Assembly: GCA_046297935.1 (NCBI GenBank)
Contig: JBKBHA010000001.1
Coordinates: 124,001 to 188,000 of the forward strand
DNA: 64,000 nt
From: CAYMZZ01 sp046297935
Lineage (GTDB): Bacteria; Bacteroidota; Bacteroidia; Chitinophagales; Chitinophagaceae
Direction of reading: 5' to 3'
The number at the start of each line of letters is the position of its first letter. Within the stretch, counting starts at the first letter, position 1. Positions 9,085-17,436 of this stretch are shown in pieces. The notes beneath the pieces were generated by a model. The model was given only the letters and a program-made list of their open reading frames with translations, did not search any database and had not been told where the DNA came from. The position numbers and the translations under genes were made by a program.

Positions 9085-9747
9085 ATGGATAACTCGGACA
9101 AAATAATTGGCGCTATCAGGGAGCAGGCCATGTTGCCGCTCTTTTATCATGATGATCGCGATACCTGTGTTGCGGTGGCAACTACTTTGTATGAAGCCGG
9201 TGTTCGGGTTCTGGAATTCACCAATCGTGGTGCCCAGGCTCTCGAAAATTTCAAAGCACTGGTTCAGTTACGCGACAGTCAATTCAGGGATCTGTTATTG
9301 GCAGTTGGCACTATTCGCAATGCAGAGCAGGCGAATCGCTTCATTAATGCCGGTGCTGATTTTCTGATCAGTCCGGTATTTGATGCCGATGTGTGTGATG
9401 CGGCCTATCTTCAAAAAATACTTTGGATTCCAGGCTGCATGACTCCCACCGAGATCCACCGGGCCGAGAATGCTGGCTGCCGGTTGGTGAAATTGTTTCC
9501 CGGAAATGTACTGGGCCCCGGATTTGTCAGTGGTATTAAAGAGTTGTTTCCTTCTTTACACTTCATGCCAACAGGAGGAGTAGACATTACAGAAGAAAGC
9601 ATCGGCAGCTGGTTCAAAGCCGGTGTTTGTGCAGTAGGCATGGGAAGTAAACTGATCAGCAAAGAATTGCTTGAAAAAAGGGACTATACCAATTTGGCTA
9701 CCGCAACCCGTGAGGCATTGAATATGGTAAGCCTACATAAAAAATAA
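9085..9747 (+). CDS. eda: KDPG/KHG aldolase
   Basis: 220-residue TIM-barrel class-I aldolase. It splits 2-keto-3-deoxy-6-phosphogluconate into pyruvate and glyceraldehyde-3-phosphate. Landmarks are LEFTNRGAQALENF (general-acid Glu region), LLAVGTIRN, and the Schiff-base lysine in CRLVKLFPGNVLGPG, followed by MPTGGVD (phosphate-binding). It sits 12 bases after kdgK and 6 bases before the transporter gene. It ends the catabolic part of the operon. Confidence 0.93.
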   Translation: MDNSDKIIGAIREQAMLPLFYHDDRDTCVAVATTLYEAGVRVLEFTNRGAQALENFKALVQLRDSQFRDLLLAVGTIRNAEQANRFINAGADFLISPVFDADVCDAAYLQKILWIPGCMTPTEIHRAENAGCRLVKLFPGNVLGPGFVSGIKELFPSLHFMPTGGVDITEESIGSWFKAGVCAVGMGSKLISKELLEKRDYTNLATATREALNMVSLHKK

Positions 9748-9753
9748 GACGAC

Positions 9754-11208
9754 ATGCTTGACAAAAACGGCCAAAGCCGCATGACGAATTACCGATGGGT
9801 AATTTGTTCACTCCTGTTTTTTGCAACTACCATCAATTATCTCGATCGGCAGGTATTGTCGCTTACCTGGACTGACCATATCGTGCCCGAGTTCTACTGG
9901 ACCAACAGCGATTATGGAAATATTACTTCGCTTTTCTCCATCGTATATGCTATTTCCATGTTATTTGCCGGTCGCTTTGTCGACTGGCTCGATACCAAAA
10001 AGGGTTTTACCTGGGCCATTATCATCTGGTCTATTGGCGCCTGTCTGCATGCTTTTGCCGGCATCGCCACTTCTGGAATTCTAACGGGTAACTGGATGGT
10101 AGGTTTTGCCGGGGCCGCCGAAGAAATCAAAAAAGTAAGCGATGTGGCATTGGTGGCTTCTACCAGTGTTACACTTTTTATTGTGGCCAGAATAGTACTG
10201 GCCATTGGTGAAGCCGGCAACTTTCCCGCTGCCATCAAAGCTACTGCTGAATATTTTCCAAAAAAGGACAGGGGCTTTGCTACCAGCATTTTCAATGCCG
10301 GTGCAACCGTGGGTGCGCTGGCGGCGCCGCTGACCATTCCGTTTATTGCAAGTGCCTGGGGCTGGGAAATGGCATTTATTGTAATTGGTGCCCTTGGTTT
10401 TGTGTGGCTGGGATTCTGGTTGTTTATGTATAAAAAGCCCGAACAACACCCGAAAGTAAATCAGACCGAGCTCGATTATATTCAGCAGGACTATCGGGGC
10501 AGCTTTGAATTTGATCAGCAGCCAACCCCAACCCCTGTTGTTAAAAAGATGCCTTTTATGCAGGCGTTCCGGTATCGGCAAACCTGGTCTTTTGCATTGG
10601 GTAAGTTTATGACCGACGGAGTGTGGTGGTTCTTTCTTTTTTGGACACCCGCCTATCTCAAAGCGGTATACGGACTCGATTCTGAGCAAAGTGCACCGCA
10701 GATTTTTGTATTGTATGCTATCACGCTGCTGTCGATCATTGGCGGATGGCTCCCTACTTTTTTTGTGGAGAAGAAAAAAATGAATCCTTATGCAGGACGC
10801 ATGCGAGCGATGTTGATTTTTGCCTTCTTTCCTCTGCTCACTTTGTTTGCACAACCGCTCGGTTCGCAATCGGTCTGGCTGCCGGTCATTATCATAGGTA
10901 TAGCCGGCGCTGCTCACCAGGCCTGGTCGGCCAATATTTTTTCTACTGTAGGCGATATGTTTCCAAAATCAGCCATTGCTACCGTAACCGGCATTGGAGG
11001 CATGGCTGGCGGAGTAGGCTCTTATCTCATTAATAAAGGTTCTGGTGTTTTATTTGATCATGCCAAAAACACCAACATGAAACTGCTCGGTTTCGAAGGC
11101 ATTGAGTCGGGATATTTTATCATTTTTGCCATCTGTTCTGTTGCCTACCTGATTGGCTGGCTGATCATGAAGTCGCTGGTGCCCGTGTATAAGCCGATTA
11201 GCCTTTGA
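9754..11208 (+). CDS. exuT: Hexuronate MFS transporter (ExuT-like, anion:cation symporter family)
   Basis: 484 residues with about 12 membrane segments. The first segment contains TTINYLDRQVLSLTW, the signature seen in ExuT/GudP-type anion:cation symporters. IGEAGNFPAAIKATAEYFPKK matches the conserved loop after helix 4, and ATVTGIGGMAGGVGSYL is in the C-half. It probably imports galacturonate or glucuronate with protons. Its place at the end of the uronate operon supports this. ATG 9754 is used; ATG 9781 (MTNYRW) is an alternative start. The loop between helices 3 and 4 is longer than in E. coli ExuT. No clear terminator follows. Confidence 0.87.
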   Translation: MLDKNGQSRMTNYRWVICSLLFFATTINYLDRQVLSLTWTDHIVPEFYWTNSDYGNITSLFSIVYAISMLFAGRFVDWLDTKKGFTWAIIIWSIGACLHAFAGIATSGILTGNWMVGFAGAAEEIKKVSDVALVASTSVTLFIVARIVLAIGEAGNFPAAIKATAEYFPKKDRGFATSIFNAGATVGALAAPLTIPFIASAWGWEMAFIVIGALGFVWLGFWLFMYKKPEQHPKVNQTELDYIQQDYRGSFEFDQQPTPTPVVKKMPFMQAFRYRQTWSFALGKFMTDGVWWFFLFWTPAYLKAVYGLDSEQSAPQIFVLYAITLLSIIGGWLPTFFVEKKKMNPYAGRMRAMLIFAFFPLLTLFAQPLGSQSVWLPVIIIGIAGAAHQAWSANIFSTVGDMFPKSAIATVTGIGGMAGGVGSYLINKGSGVLFDHAKNTNMKLLGFEGIESGYFIIFAICSVAYLIGWLIMKSLVPVYKPISL

Positions 11209-11443
11209 GTTGTTGAGGTGTGTAGTCGTTTATCAATGTACGTGGCTGCCGACAGGGTTGTTTAGTTGTTGAATTGGGTGGTTGTTGTGTTGTGCAGAAG
11301 AATACTTGGGCTAAAAAATTATTTTGGAATTCGTGTGTTTTATCATGTTCCTGTTTCTCCTAGAAATGGTTTCTAATATTTGACTCCCGATTTTATTTGC
11401 ATTTCATCCGCCATAGCAGATAGGTGAAAGAAACAAATCGACT

Positions 11444-12214
11444 ATGAATAACCTTTTCCTTACATTGATAGGCTTGCTGCTAACGAGTGTAGATGCTTAT
11501 GGCCAACATAATTTTGATAGTATAAGAATCTGCCATACAAGTCAAGGTGAGTTGCGTAGAGTTGTTATTGGTGAGTATGACGTAAATATTCAGAACGGTG
11601 AATTGCACTCATTTTCATCTCATGATGATGCTGTGGAATACGATTTCGGAAAATCAAAATTCACAATAAAGTATCTTCAAAAAAATAGCATTCTGGGCAT
11701 GGCATTATCTAATAAAGGGGTTGTACTTGAAACAAAGGACACTACAATATTGGTGAACTTTCCCAAGTCTGCGGGGCTTGTCCCCAACGGAGAGGAAGAT
11801 TCACTTGAATTGCTTTCTATATGTCACTTTTCTTTTACACTCGATTATAAAAATGGGCGAATTAGCAGAATGACCGTTGCTGTTCCTGGAAAATTTTTCA
11901 TAATTAATTTGACGGAGTTCGAAGGTGTTTACTCTTGGAATTTTTATGTTGAGTCTATTGACCATGCTAACGCTCTAGTTGTAACACACGCCTCTGGTAA
12001 GCCGAATTTTTTGAGCGTTTCAGATGACAAGAATAAGGTTGGCGTTCGACTTCTTAGTAGAAAAGGAGGTGGCAAGATTACTCATCTTGACGGTCAAGAA
12101 ATATATGGATGGAATGCTTTTGCAACAAATGAATCGTACAGGTTAAAATACTCTAGAAAAGGGCGGCTCAAAAAGAGTAAGTCGAGGTTTGATCTTAGCT
12201 GTCTAAGTTTGTAG
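11444..12214 (+). CDS. Exported protein of unknown function
   Basis: 256 residues, not recognised. Residues 1-20 form a signal peptide (hydrophobic LFLTLIGLLLTSV, cleavage near AYGQ). The rest is rich in beta-strand patterns with charged loops and a basic C-terminus (LKYSRKGRLKKSKSR). Base composition is clearly more AT-rich than the uronate operon, and like the RHS and immunity-like genes downstream. It may be part of the same accessory island, for example an orphan immunity protein (inference only). The 235 bases before it hold degenerate GTTGTT-type simple sequence and no gene. Confidence 0.6.
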   Translation: MNNLFLTLIGLLLTSVDAYGQHNFDSIRICHTSQGELRRVVIGEYDVNIQNGELHSFSSHDDAVEYDFGKSKFTIKYLQKNSILGMALSNKGVVLETKDTTILVNFPKSAGLVPNGEEDSLELLSICHFSFTLDYKNGRISRMTVAVPGKFFIINLTEFEGVYSWNFYVESIDHANALVVTHASGKPNFLSVSDDKNKVGVRLLSRKGGGKITHLDGQEIYGWNAFATNESYRLKYSRKGRLKKSKSRFDLSCLSL

Positions 12215-12249
12215 CAAATAATAATGACCTCATCTGTCCTCCGCTGTCA

Positions 12250-12284
12250 GTAGCCAGAGGCTACGGGCAGCTACCTCTGGCTAC
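12250..12284. repeat. Hairpin 5' of the transposase remnant
   Basis: Perfect 11-base arms GTAGCCAGAGG and CCTCTGGCTAC surround 13 bases. It lies between the unknown exported gene and the RAYT remnant. It could be a terminator without a T-tract or the end hairpin of the decayed element; the sequence does not decide. Confidence 0.5.
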
Positions 12285-12426
12285 GGCGTTTTACTCCAGT
12301 TTGCTCCTCTCTTTCATTGTTGCAGGATTTTGATCTGGATGATGTTTTCAACAAAAGCTGGTGTTGATACTCTCACGGAAATACCATGCCTACAATTTAT
12401 CGTACACATTTAATTTAGAAGTGGCT

Positions 12427-12699
12427 ATGTCTGGTGGAAAATATAATATCCGTGATCAAAGTGCTGTTTATTTTGTCAGTTTTGCCGTTGTAGCTAATAG
12501 CCGAAATGTTGCCTGGCGATTTTGGCGACAACATGATCAGCCGACGGAGTGCTACAGTAGGCTCTTCAACATGCAGAAGATTGATTACATCCATCAAAAT
12601 CGAGAAGTAGCGGGACTTGGTAATCGGGCGGGGGACTATCGGTTGGGTAGTACCATTGATTTTGCAAGAGGGCAGTGTTTGCGATATATTGGAGGTTGA
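12427..12699 (+). pseudogene. Remnant of a REP-associated tyrosine (IS200/Y1-like) transposase
   Basis: The start region MSGGKYNIRDQSAVYFVSFAVV resembles the N-terminus of Bacteroidota Y1/RAYT transposases (first beta strand before the HUH motif). It then jumps to FWRQHDQPTECYSRLF and QKIDYIHQN, which resemble the family's C-terminal segment (typically QKIDYIHQNPVEAG). The central part with the HUH motif and catalytic Tyr is missing, so this is an internally deleted, inactive copy of about 90 residues instead of roughly 180. A shifted frame past 12690 (ILEVDILL) continues the usual C-terminus, so a frameshift is also likely. Identity is from remembered family patterns, not a search. Confidence 0.6.
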
Positions 12700-12729
12700 T
12701 ATATTATTGAGTAATTTGAAAACGCTTAA

Positions 12730-13209
12730 AAGCAACTACTCAGCCATAGACTCAGGAGGGCGGGCGACAAGTTCAACATTTTTGTCAAAAGCTGGTACAA
12801 AAAGAACGGTGCAACACCGGGAACGCCCGTGAATCCGCTGAACAGTCTATTGAATGTATTGGAGCCAGCAGTTGCAGGAGTTAGCAGTACCCACGGTGGT
12901 GCCACGCTTTCACAATTACAGAACGGCAGCACCCTTGATCCCGGTGTGACCAGCTTCCTGAATAGCCAGAGTGGTTACGCGACCAGTAAACCCAAAGCGT
13001 TCATTAACTGGATATTATTCGATGAGCAGTTTAAGTTTGTTGCTGCCAGTAGTGGGTTTGAACAGGTCGGTAACGACAACACGCTCACCTCGCATACGAA
13101 GACGAATTTAACAGCCAGCAAGAACGGATATTTGTATATTTATGTGAGCAATGAGACGCCGAACATTGATGTGTTCCCTGCCTGCCGGCAGGCAGGTTTG
13201 ATAACTTGA
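12730..13209 (+). pseudogene. RHS-repeat protein fragment (part before the core), 5'-truncated and frameshifted
   Basis: The frame opens after a TAA at 12727 and reads GDKFNIFVKSWYKKNG, then NPLNSLLNVLEPAV and KAFINWILFDEQFKF to YLYIYVSNETPNIDVF. This is the conserved block that precedes the RHS core in Bacteroidota RHS proteins. A GTG at 12829 is the first plausible start, but the block is clearly cut at its 5' end; the long YD-repeat body is absent. At 13177 a 20-bp palindrome shifts the frame and it ends soon after as PACRQAGLIT. Removing those 20 bases joins it in frame to the RHS core ORF that follows. Confidence 0.7.
13177..13196. repeat. 20-bp perfect palindrome inserted in the RHS frame
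   Basis: CCTGCCTGCCGGCAGGCAGG is its own reverse complement. On the left the frame reads ...DVF; on the right FDNLTVTHIRGP continues. Deleting exactly these 20 bases restores a single open frame across the junction, and no flanking target duplication is visible. The same family occurs at 7023, 7094 and 45753. Confidence 0.85.
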
Positions 13210-14237
13210 CGGTGACCCATATCCGCGGGCCGATCCTCGAGGAAACACATTACTATCCGTTCGGGATGACGATGGCGGGAATAAGTTCGAACGCGTTGGA
13301 GTTTGGTAGTCCAGAGAATAAGTACAAATACAATGGCAAGGAAGAACAGCGGGAAGAGTTTGCTGATGGTAATGGGCTGGAATGGCTGGATTATGGGGCG
13401 AGGATGTATGATGCGCAAATTGGGAGATTTGGAAGTTTAGACCCTAAGGTTGAAAAATACCATTTTTGGTCTCCATATTTGTATGGTGCAAGTAACCCGA
13501 TAAGGTTTCAGGATATTAACGGTGAAGGCCCAGAAGATCCAGTCAAGCGAAATGTAATTATTTTTTTGCCAGGAGAAGACCTGGACTTAGTCAAGAAGTC
13601 TGACGGACAAAACTATGGAAATTGGCACATGATTGTAGCGGATAATATTACTCAGGCACAAGAAAAGCTAAATGAATATCTCGGCGATGGAAATATTGAC
13701 AATCTTGTATTGAGCACACACGGGTCTCCCGGCAGAATGGAAATAGCAGGAGGAGAATCAGCAATAGGATATAAGAGCCTTGAGTTGTATAACGATCCTG
13801 ACCAAAAGGATAAGATCGAATCATGGAGGATAGCAGCCATCAATGCATTTAAAGAGGTGGTTGGAAAGGTAAAAGAAGGAGGGAATTTGGTGGTGACCGG
13901 ATGCAATTCTGGATTTGGCGAATCTGGAGAAGAGCTCGGCAAGGAAATACTTACCACAACAGGTGGTAAAGTCAATGTCTTTCTCAATCAGGATCAATCA
14001 GGGATGGCTTACCAAATTGACAGTAAAGGAAACCCTACAGGTTGGGGAATTCCGTCTGCAAAGGCAGGCTTGACTAGTCCCAAGCAACTCGTGGGTGGTT
14101 GGCGTAAATTTAGCGTTGATAAGGACGGAAACGTAACAATGACAAATTTAATTGAAGATAAAAATAACACCGGGAATCTCCGCTTAAATCCATCTGGTAC
14201 AGCAGTTGAAATAGTCAAAAAGCAAACACGTCAATGA
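13206..14237 (+). CDS. RHS-core protein with caspase-like (DUF4347-type) C-terminal domain
   Basis: 343 residues from a TTG at 13206; true start uncertain because the frame was detached by the palindrome upstream. Residues 12-107 are the RHS-associated core (THYYPFG, KYKYNGKE, LDYGARMYDAQIGRFGSLDP, YLYGASNPIRFQDINGE). The variable tip follows. It contains NLVLSTHGSPGRMEIAG with His172 and NLVVTGCNSGFGESG with Cys233, both after hydrophobic strands and spaced as in clan CD peptidases such as DUF4347 and C80. A cysteine-peptidase toxin is therefore plausible, but inferred. The stop overlaps the next start (ATGA), as in toxin-immunity pairs. Confidence 0.75.
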   Translation: MTVTHIRGPILEETHYYPFGMTMAGISSNALEFGSPENKYKYNGKEEQREEFADGNGLEWLDYGARMYDAQIGRFGSLDPKVEKYHFWSPYLYGASNPIRFQDINGEGPEDPVKRNVIIFLPGEDLDLVKKSDGQNYGNWHMIVADNITQAQEKLNEYLGDGNIDNLVLSTHGSPGRMEIAGGESAIGYKSLELYNDPDQKDKIESWRIAAINAFKEVVGKVKEGGNLVVTGCNSGFGESGEELGKEILTTTGGKVNVFLNQDQSGMAYQIDSKGNPTGWGIPSAKAGLTSPKQLVGGWRKFSVDKDGNVTMTNLIEDKNNTGNLRLNPSGTAVEIVKKQTRQ

Positions 14238-15163
14238 AAGAAAAAATAATTATAATAATTGTTCTTAGTATCGCCATTTCTTGTCCTGTTTTTGGACAGA
14301 CAATTGGCGGTACTTGCCAAGTCTACAAAGTTGTTTATAACAAAGGGGTTAAAGTTGATAGTTTCTTGTTGCAAGAACTGCAGTTCGATTCAAGCAGACA
14401 GCCTGTCCTGGAAGTTGAATATTTTAACAAATCAAACGCAGTTAATTTTAAGAAAAAATATGTTCGGGTTGGAGGGCAACTAAAGAAAGTAATAATTGAT
14501 GATTACAACAATAATGTCGAGCTAACCTCATATTTGTATGATTCATCGGGTCGGGTTAGTAAAATTGACGTTTATTGTAACGATGAATTGTGTGCCACAC
14601 AGGAGTTTGTTTATGAAGATACAAATCTAATTTCTCTATCCAGGTATACATATATGAAAGGCCAGCCTTTTCTGGAGTCTAGGGAGTTCAGAGCTTTTGA
14701 CTCTGGAAAGATAATCAACGAGATAGTTGTGAATCATTCAGGAGATACTACGTTCAGGGGGGCATACAATTATGGAAGCTCCAATTCTGTTGAATACAAG
14801 GCGTACGGCAACGATGGATCTTTAATCGAATGGTATAGAAGTTATTTTAATATTGATAGTTCCATTTTGAAAAGGGTCTATTTACAAGACCAGAAAGTGT
14901 TGTACACAGAGATCAGTCAATTCGATTCTATAAAGCGGTTGATAAAAAGGGATCGTATAAACAGGAAAGGGGATACTTTAAATACTGAAGAGTTTTTGTA
15001 TGGCGAAAATGGACTCATCAGGAAGACATTGAGTAAACATCGAGACAGCGTGAAAGAGGTGACTGAATACGACGAGATAACGGGAGAAATTAGAAAAGAA
15101 GAATTTTGGAGACATGGCGAACTTCAAATTAGATTACCTTACGTATATTCAAAGCGAAAGTAA
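14234..15163 (+). CDS. Exported repeat protein, candidate immunity partner of the RHS tip
   Basis: 309 residues with a signal peptide (IIIIIVLSIAISCPVFGQ, cleavage near residue 22). The mature part has about ten degenerate units of 20-25 residues rich in Tyr, Asp and Gly, such as LTSYLYDSSGRVSKIDVY and EFLYGENGLIRKTLSK, recalling YD or MORN-variant beta hairpins. The start overlaps the RHS stop by 4 bases, so the two are coupled. This arrangement is typical of polymorphic toxin and immunity genes; an exported immunity protein would imply a toxin acting in the periplasm. Function is inferred from position. Base composition is AT-rich. Confidence 0.6.
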   Translation: MKEKIIIIIVLSIAISCPVFGQTIGGTCQVYKVVYNKGVKVDSFLLQELQFDSSRQPVLEVEYFNKSNAVNFKKKYVRVGGQLKKVIIDDYNNNVELTSYLYDSSGRVSKIDVYCNDELCATQEFVYEDTNLISLSRYTYMKGQPFLESREFRAFDSGKIINEIVVNHSGDTTFRGAYNYGSSNSVEYKAYGNDGSLIEWYRSYFNIDSSILKRVYLQDQKVLYTEISQFDSIKRLIKRDRINRKGDTLNTEEFLYGENGLIRKTLSKHRDSVKEVTEYDEITGEIRKEEFWRHGELQIRLPYVYSKRK

Positions 15164-15354
15164 AGTTGAACATGAGGACGTAATTGAAACGGCATGAAAG
15201 GTTGTTTTTCAGCGTATGGAATATTTTTTCTTAAGCCAGTTACATATTAATGACCTAAAGCAGATTTTGCTGATGCTTTTATTGTACCGCTCAAAACTGG
15301 GAATCTGAAAAACTGCAAAAATTCGCTTTAAGAGATTTAGCTAACTACCAACAA

Positions 15355-17145
15355 CTAGCTATATATCCGCTCAATTGCATCCTTATATTTTTCAGAAATC
15401 ACTTTCCGCTTCATCGACATTTTGGGGGTGAGCTCGCCGGTTTCAATGCCCCATTCGTTAGGAAGCAGTTCAAATTTTTTCACCTGCTCTACATGGTTGA
15501 AAAACTTATTGAAGCTTTCAATCAGCTCCTTGTAAAGCTCAAGTACCCGGGGCTGACGAATTAATTCTTCATTGCTGCCGTCGGGCAAACCGTTATGCCG
15601 GGCCCAGTCGCGGAGGTTGGGGAAGGAAGGCACTATTAAGGCACCTACGTATTTGCGTTCAGGACCTACAATCATTACCTGTTCAATAAACAGAGATTCC
15701 TTCAGTTTATTTTCAACAGGCAGGGGAGCTACATATTTGCCACCGCTGGTTTTAAACAATTCCTTTTTACGATCAGTGATTTTCAGGAAGCGATTATCGA
15801 CTATGGTGCCGATATCGCCGGTATGGAACCAGCCATCGGTTACTGCCTCGGCGGTCAGGTCTGGCCGCTTATAATAACCAAGCATGATATGCGGACCTTT
15901 GCTGAGGATTTCGCCGTCTTCTGCAATCTTTACTTCTACTCCATCGATCAATGGACCTACGGTTCCGAATTTTCGGTCTTTTTCGTCGAAGCGGTTCACG
16001 GAGATAACGGGCGAGGTTTCAGTGAGGCCATATCCTTCCATGATGGGGATACGAGCTGCAGTGAAAATTCGAATCAGCCGAACCTGGCAGGCAGCGCCAC
16101 CACTTACCACGCATTTCAGATTATTGCCGAGTGCCTCGCGCCATTTTGAAAAAATAATTTTGTTGGCAATAGCCAGTTGCATATTGAACCAAAACCCCTG
16201 TTGTTGATTGATCTCAAATTTTTCGGCGAGACCATGGGCCCAGAAAAATAATTTTTTCTTGATGCCGGTTAGCTCAGCCCCTTTGGCCATAATGCGATCA
16301 TATACTTTTTCGAGCAATCTTGGAACGGTCGTAAACATCTCCGGCTGTACTTCCTTCAGGTTGTCGCCAATTGTTTCAAGGCTTTCGGCGTAGTAAATGG
16401 AAGTGCCCCTGAACAGATAGAGGTAGCTAACCATTTTTTCGAAAATATGATTCAGCGGCAGGAAGCTCAGGGCCTTCATGTTTTCGCCAGGCGGAAAACA
16501 GGGTAGGCAGGCAATTACGTTCGACAGAATATTCCTGTGCGTCAGCATCACACCCTTGGGTGTACCCGTAGTGCCGGAGGTGTACAGGATGGTAGCCACA
16601 TCTTCATACCGGATTTTTTCAGCAATGGCCGGCAGGGCCTGCATTTCAGCGTCGGATCCGGATGATAGTAATTCTTTCCAGTGGCGGGCATTGGCCACAT
16701 GTTCAAAGGTGAAAATATGTTTCAGATGCGGCAACCGTTCTTTTAAACTGTGCACTTTCAGAAAAAGGTCTTCGTCGTTTACAAACACCACCTCCACTTT
16801 GGCATCGCTCAATATAAATTCCAGTTCGTGTACATTGATGGTGGGGTAAACAGGAGTAAGAATGCCGCCAATCTGCTGCACGGCCAGGTCCACCATCAGC
16901 CATTCGGGGCGGTTCTTTGAAAGGATGGCCACCTTGTCGCGCGATTCCACGGTCATATCGTGGGCACTTACTCCAAGCGTGAGCAATCCGGCGCTGAGTT
17001 TATTAACGATTTCAGATACCTGCGCGGTGCTGTAAGTCTTCCATTGGCCGGATTCTTTGCCGGCGAGCATTACGTCCAATGGCTTCCGTTCGAGGTGATA
17101 AGCTATACAATCAAATAGGCGGCGTGGCTCAGTCATGGCAGGCAA
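15355..17145 (-). CDS. Long-chain acyl-CoA synthetase (AMP-binding)
   Basis: 596 residues. It activates long-chain fatty acids to acyl-CoA through an acyl-adenylate, at the membrane. The ATP motif is YTSGTTGTPKGVMLTH (about 188-203). GYGLTETSPVIS, the hinge region GWFHTGDIG and ITDRKKELFKTSGGKYV are in order, as in FadD15/eukaryotic-type ACSL proteins. Length fits. The start used is MPAMTEPRRLF; an internal Met at residue 4 is possible. It is a single gene: convergent with the toxin island and with a large inverted repeat upstream of its start region. Confidence 0.9.
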   Translation of the reverse strand: MPAMTEPRRLFDCIAYHLERKPLDVMLAGKESGQWKTYSTAQVSEIVNKLSAGLLTLGVSAHDMTVESRDKVAILSKNRPEWLMVDLAVQQIGGILTPVYPTINVHELEFILSDAKVEVVFVNDEDLFLKVHSLKERLPHLKHIFTFEHVANARHWKELLSSGSDAEMQALPAIAEKIRYEDVATILYTSGTTGTPKGVMLTHRNILSNVIACLPCFPPGENMKALSFLPLNHIFEKMVSYLYLFRGTSIYYAESLETIGDNLKEVQPEMFTTVPRLLEKVYDRIMAKGAELTGIKKKLFFWAHGLAEKFEINQQQGFWFNMQLAIANKIIFSKWREALGNNLKCVVSGGAACQVRLIRIFTAARIPIMEGYGLTETSPVISVNRFDEKDRKFGTVGPLIDGVEVKIAEDGEILSKGPHIMLGYYKRPDLTAEAVTDGWFHTGDIGTIVDNRFLKITDRKKELFKTSGGKYVAPLPVENKLKESLFIEQVMIVGPERKYVGALIVPSFPNLRDWARHNGLPDGSNEELIRQPRVLELYKELIESFNKFFNHVEQVKKFELLPNEWGIETGELTPKMSMKRKVISEKYKDAIERIYS

Positions 17146-17223
17146 ATCGTTTAAATTGAATACAACAAATTAAGAAAATTTGTTCGTTTAAGATAGATTA
17201 TTCATTTTCAAAAATGCGGGAAT

Positions 17224-17360
17224 AATCTGCGCTATCTGCGTTTAAAATCTGCGAAAATCTGCGGGAACTGAAAACCCAAAGCCAACTGCTATATCCAGAC
17301 AGATAAAACAGTTCTGTTCCCGCAGATTTTCGCAGATTTTAAACGCAGATAGCGCAGATT
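17224..17360. repeat. ATCTGCG-type inverted repeat, copy A (perfect 45-bp arms)
   Basis: Arms 17224-17268 and 17316-17360 are perfect reverse complements over 45 bases, with a 47-base spacer. Each arm is made of degenerate units of about 9-12 bases containing AATCTGCG and ends inward in GCGGGAAC. It lies in the 291-base gap between the TPR gene (3' end) and the acyl-CoA synthetase start. No T-tract follows, so it is not a classic intrinsic terminator. Confidence 0.9.
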
Positions 17361-17436
17361 CCTCATAAAGATTTAGCTAATAACCACGATAAATTTTTAG
17401 CTAAAGCGAGATGCTTTCTGGAAAAGACTAACTGAC

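Noticed and set aside
10081..10917. 278-residue minus-strand frame opposite exuT
   Set aside because: Composition is Arg/His/Cys-rich shadow of a membrane protein; no motif or start context.
12415..12735. 106-residue minus-strand frame across the RAYT remnant
   Set aside because: The plus strand carries recognisable transposase segments; the minus frame does not.
13140..13220. PACRQAG peptide as a real protein motif
   Set aside because: It is the translation of the inserted palindrome, in any frame that crosses it.
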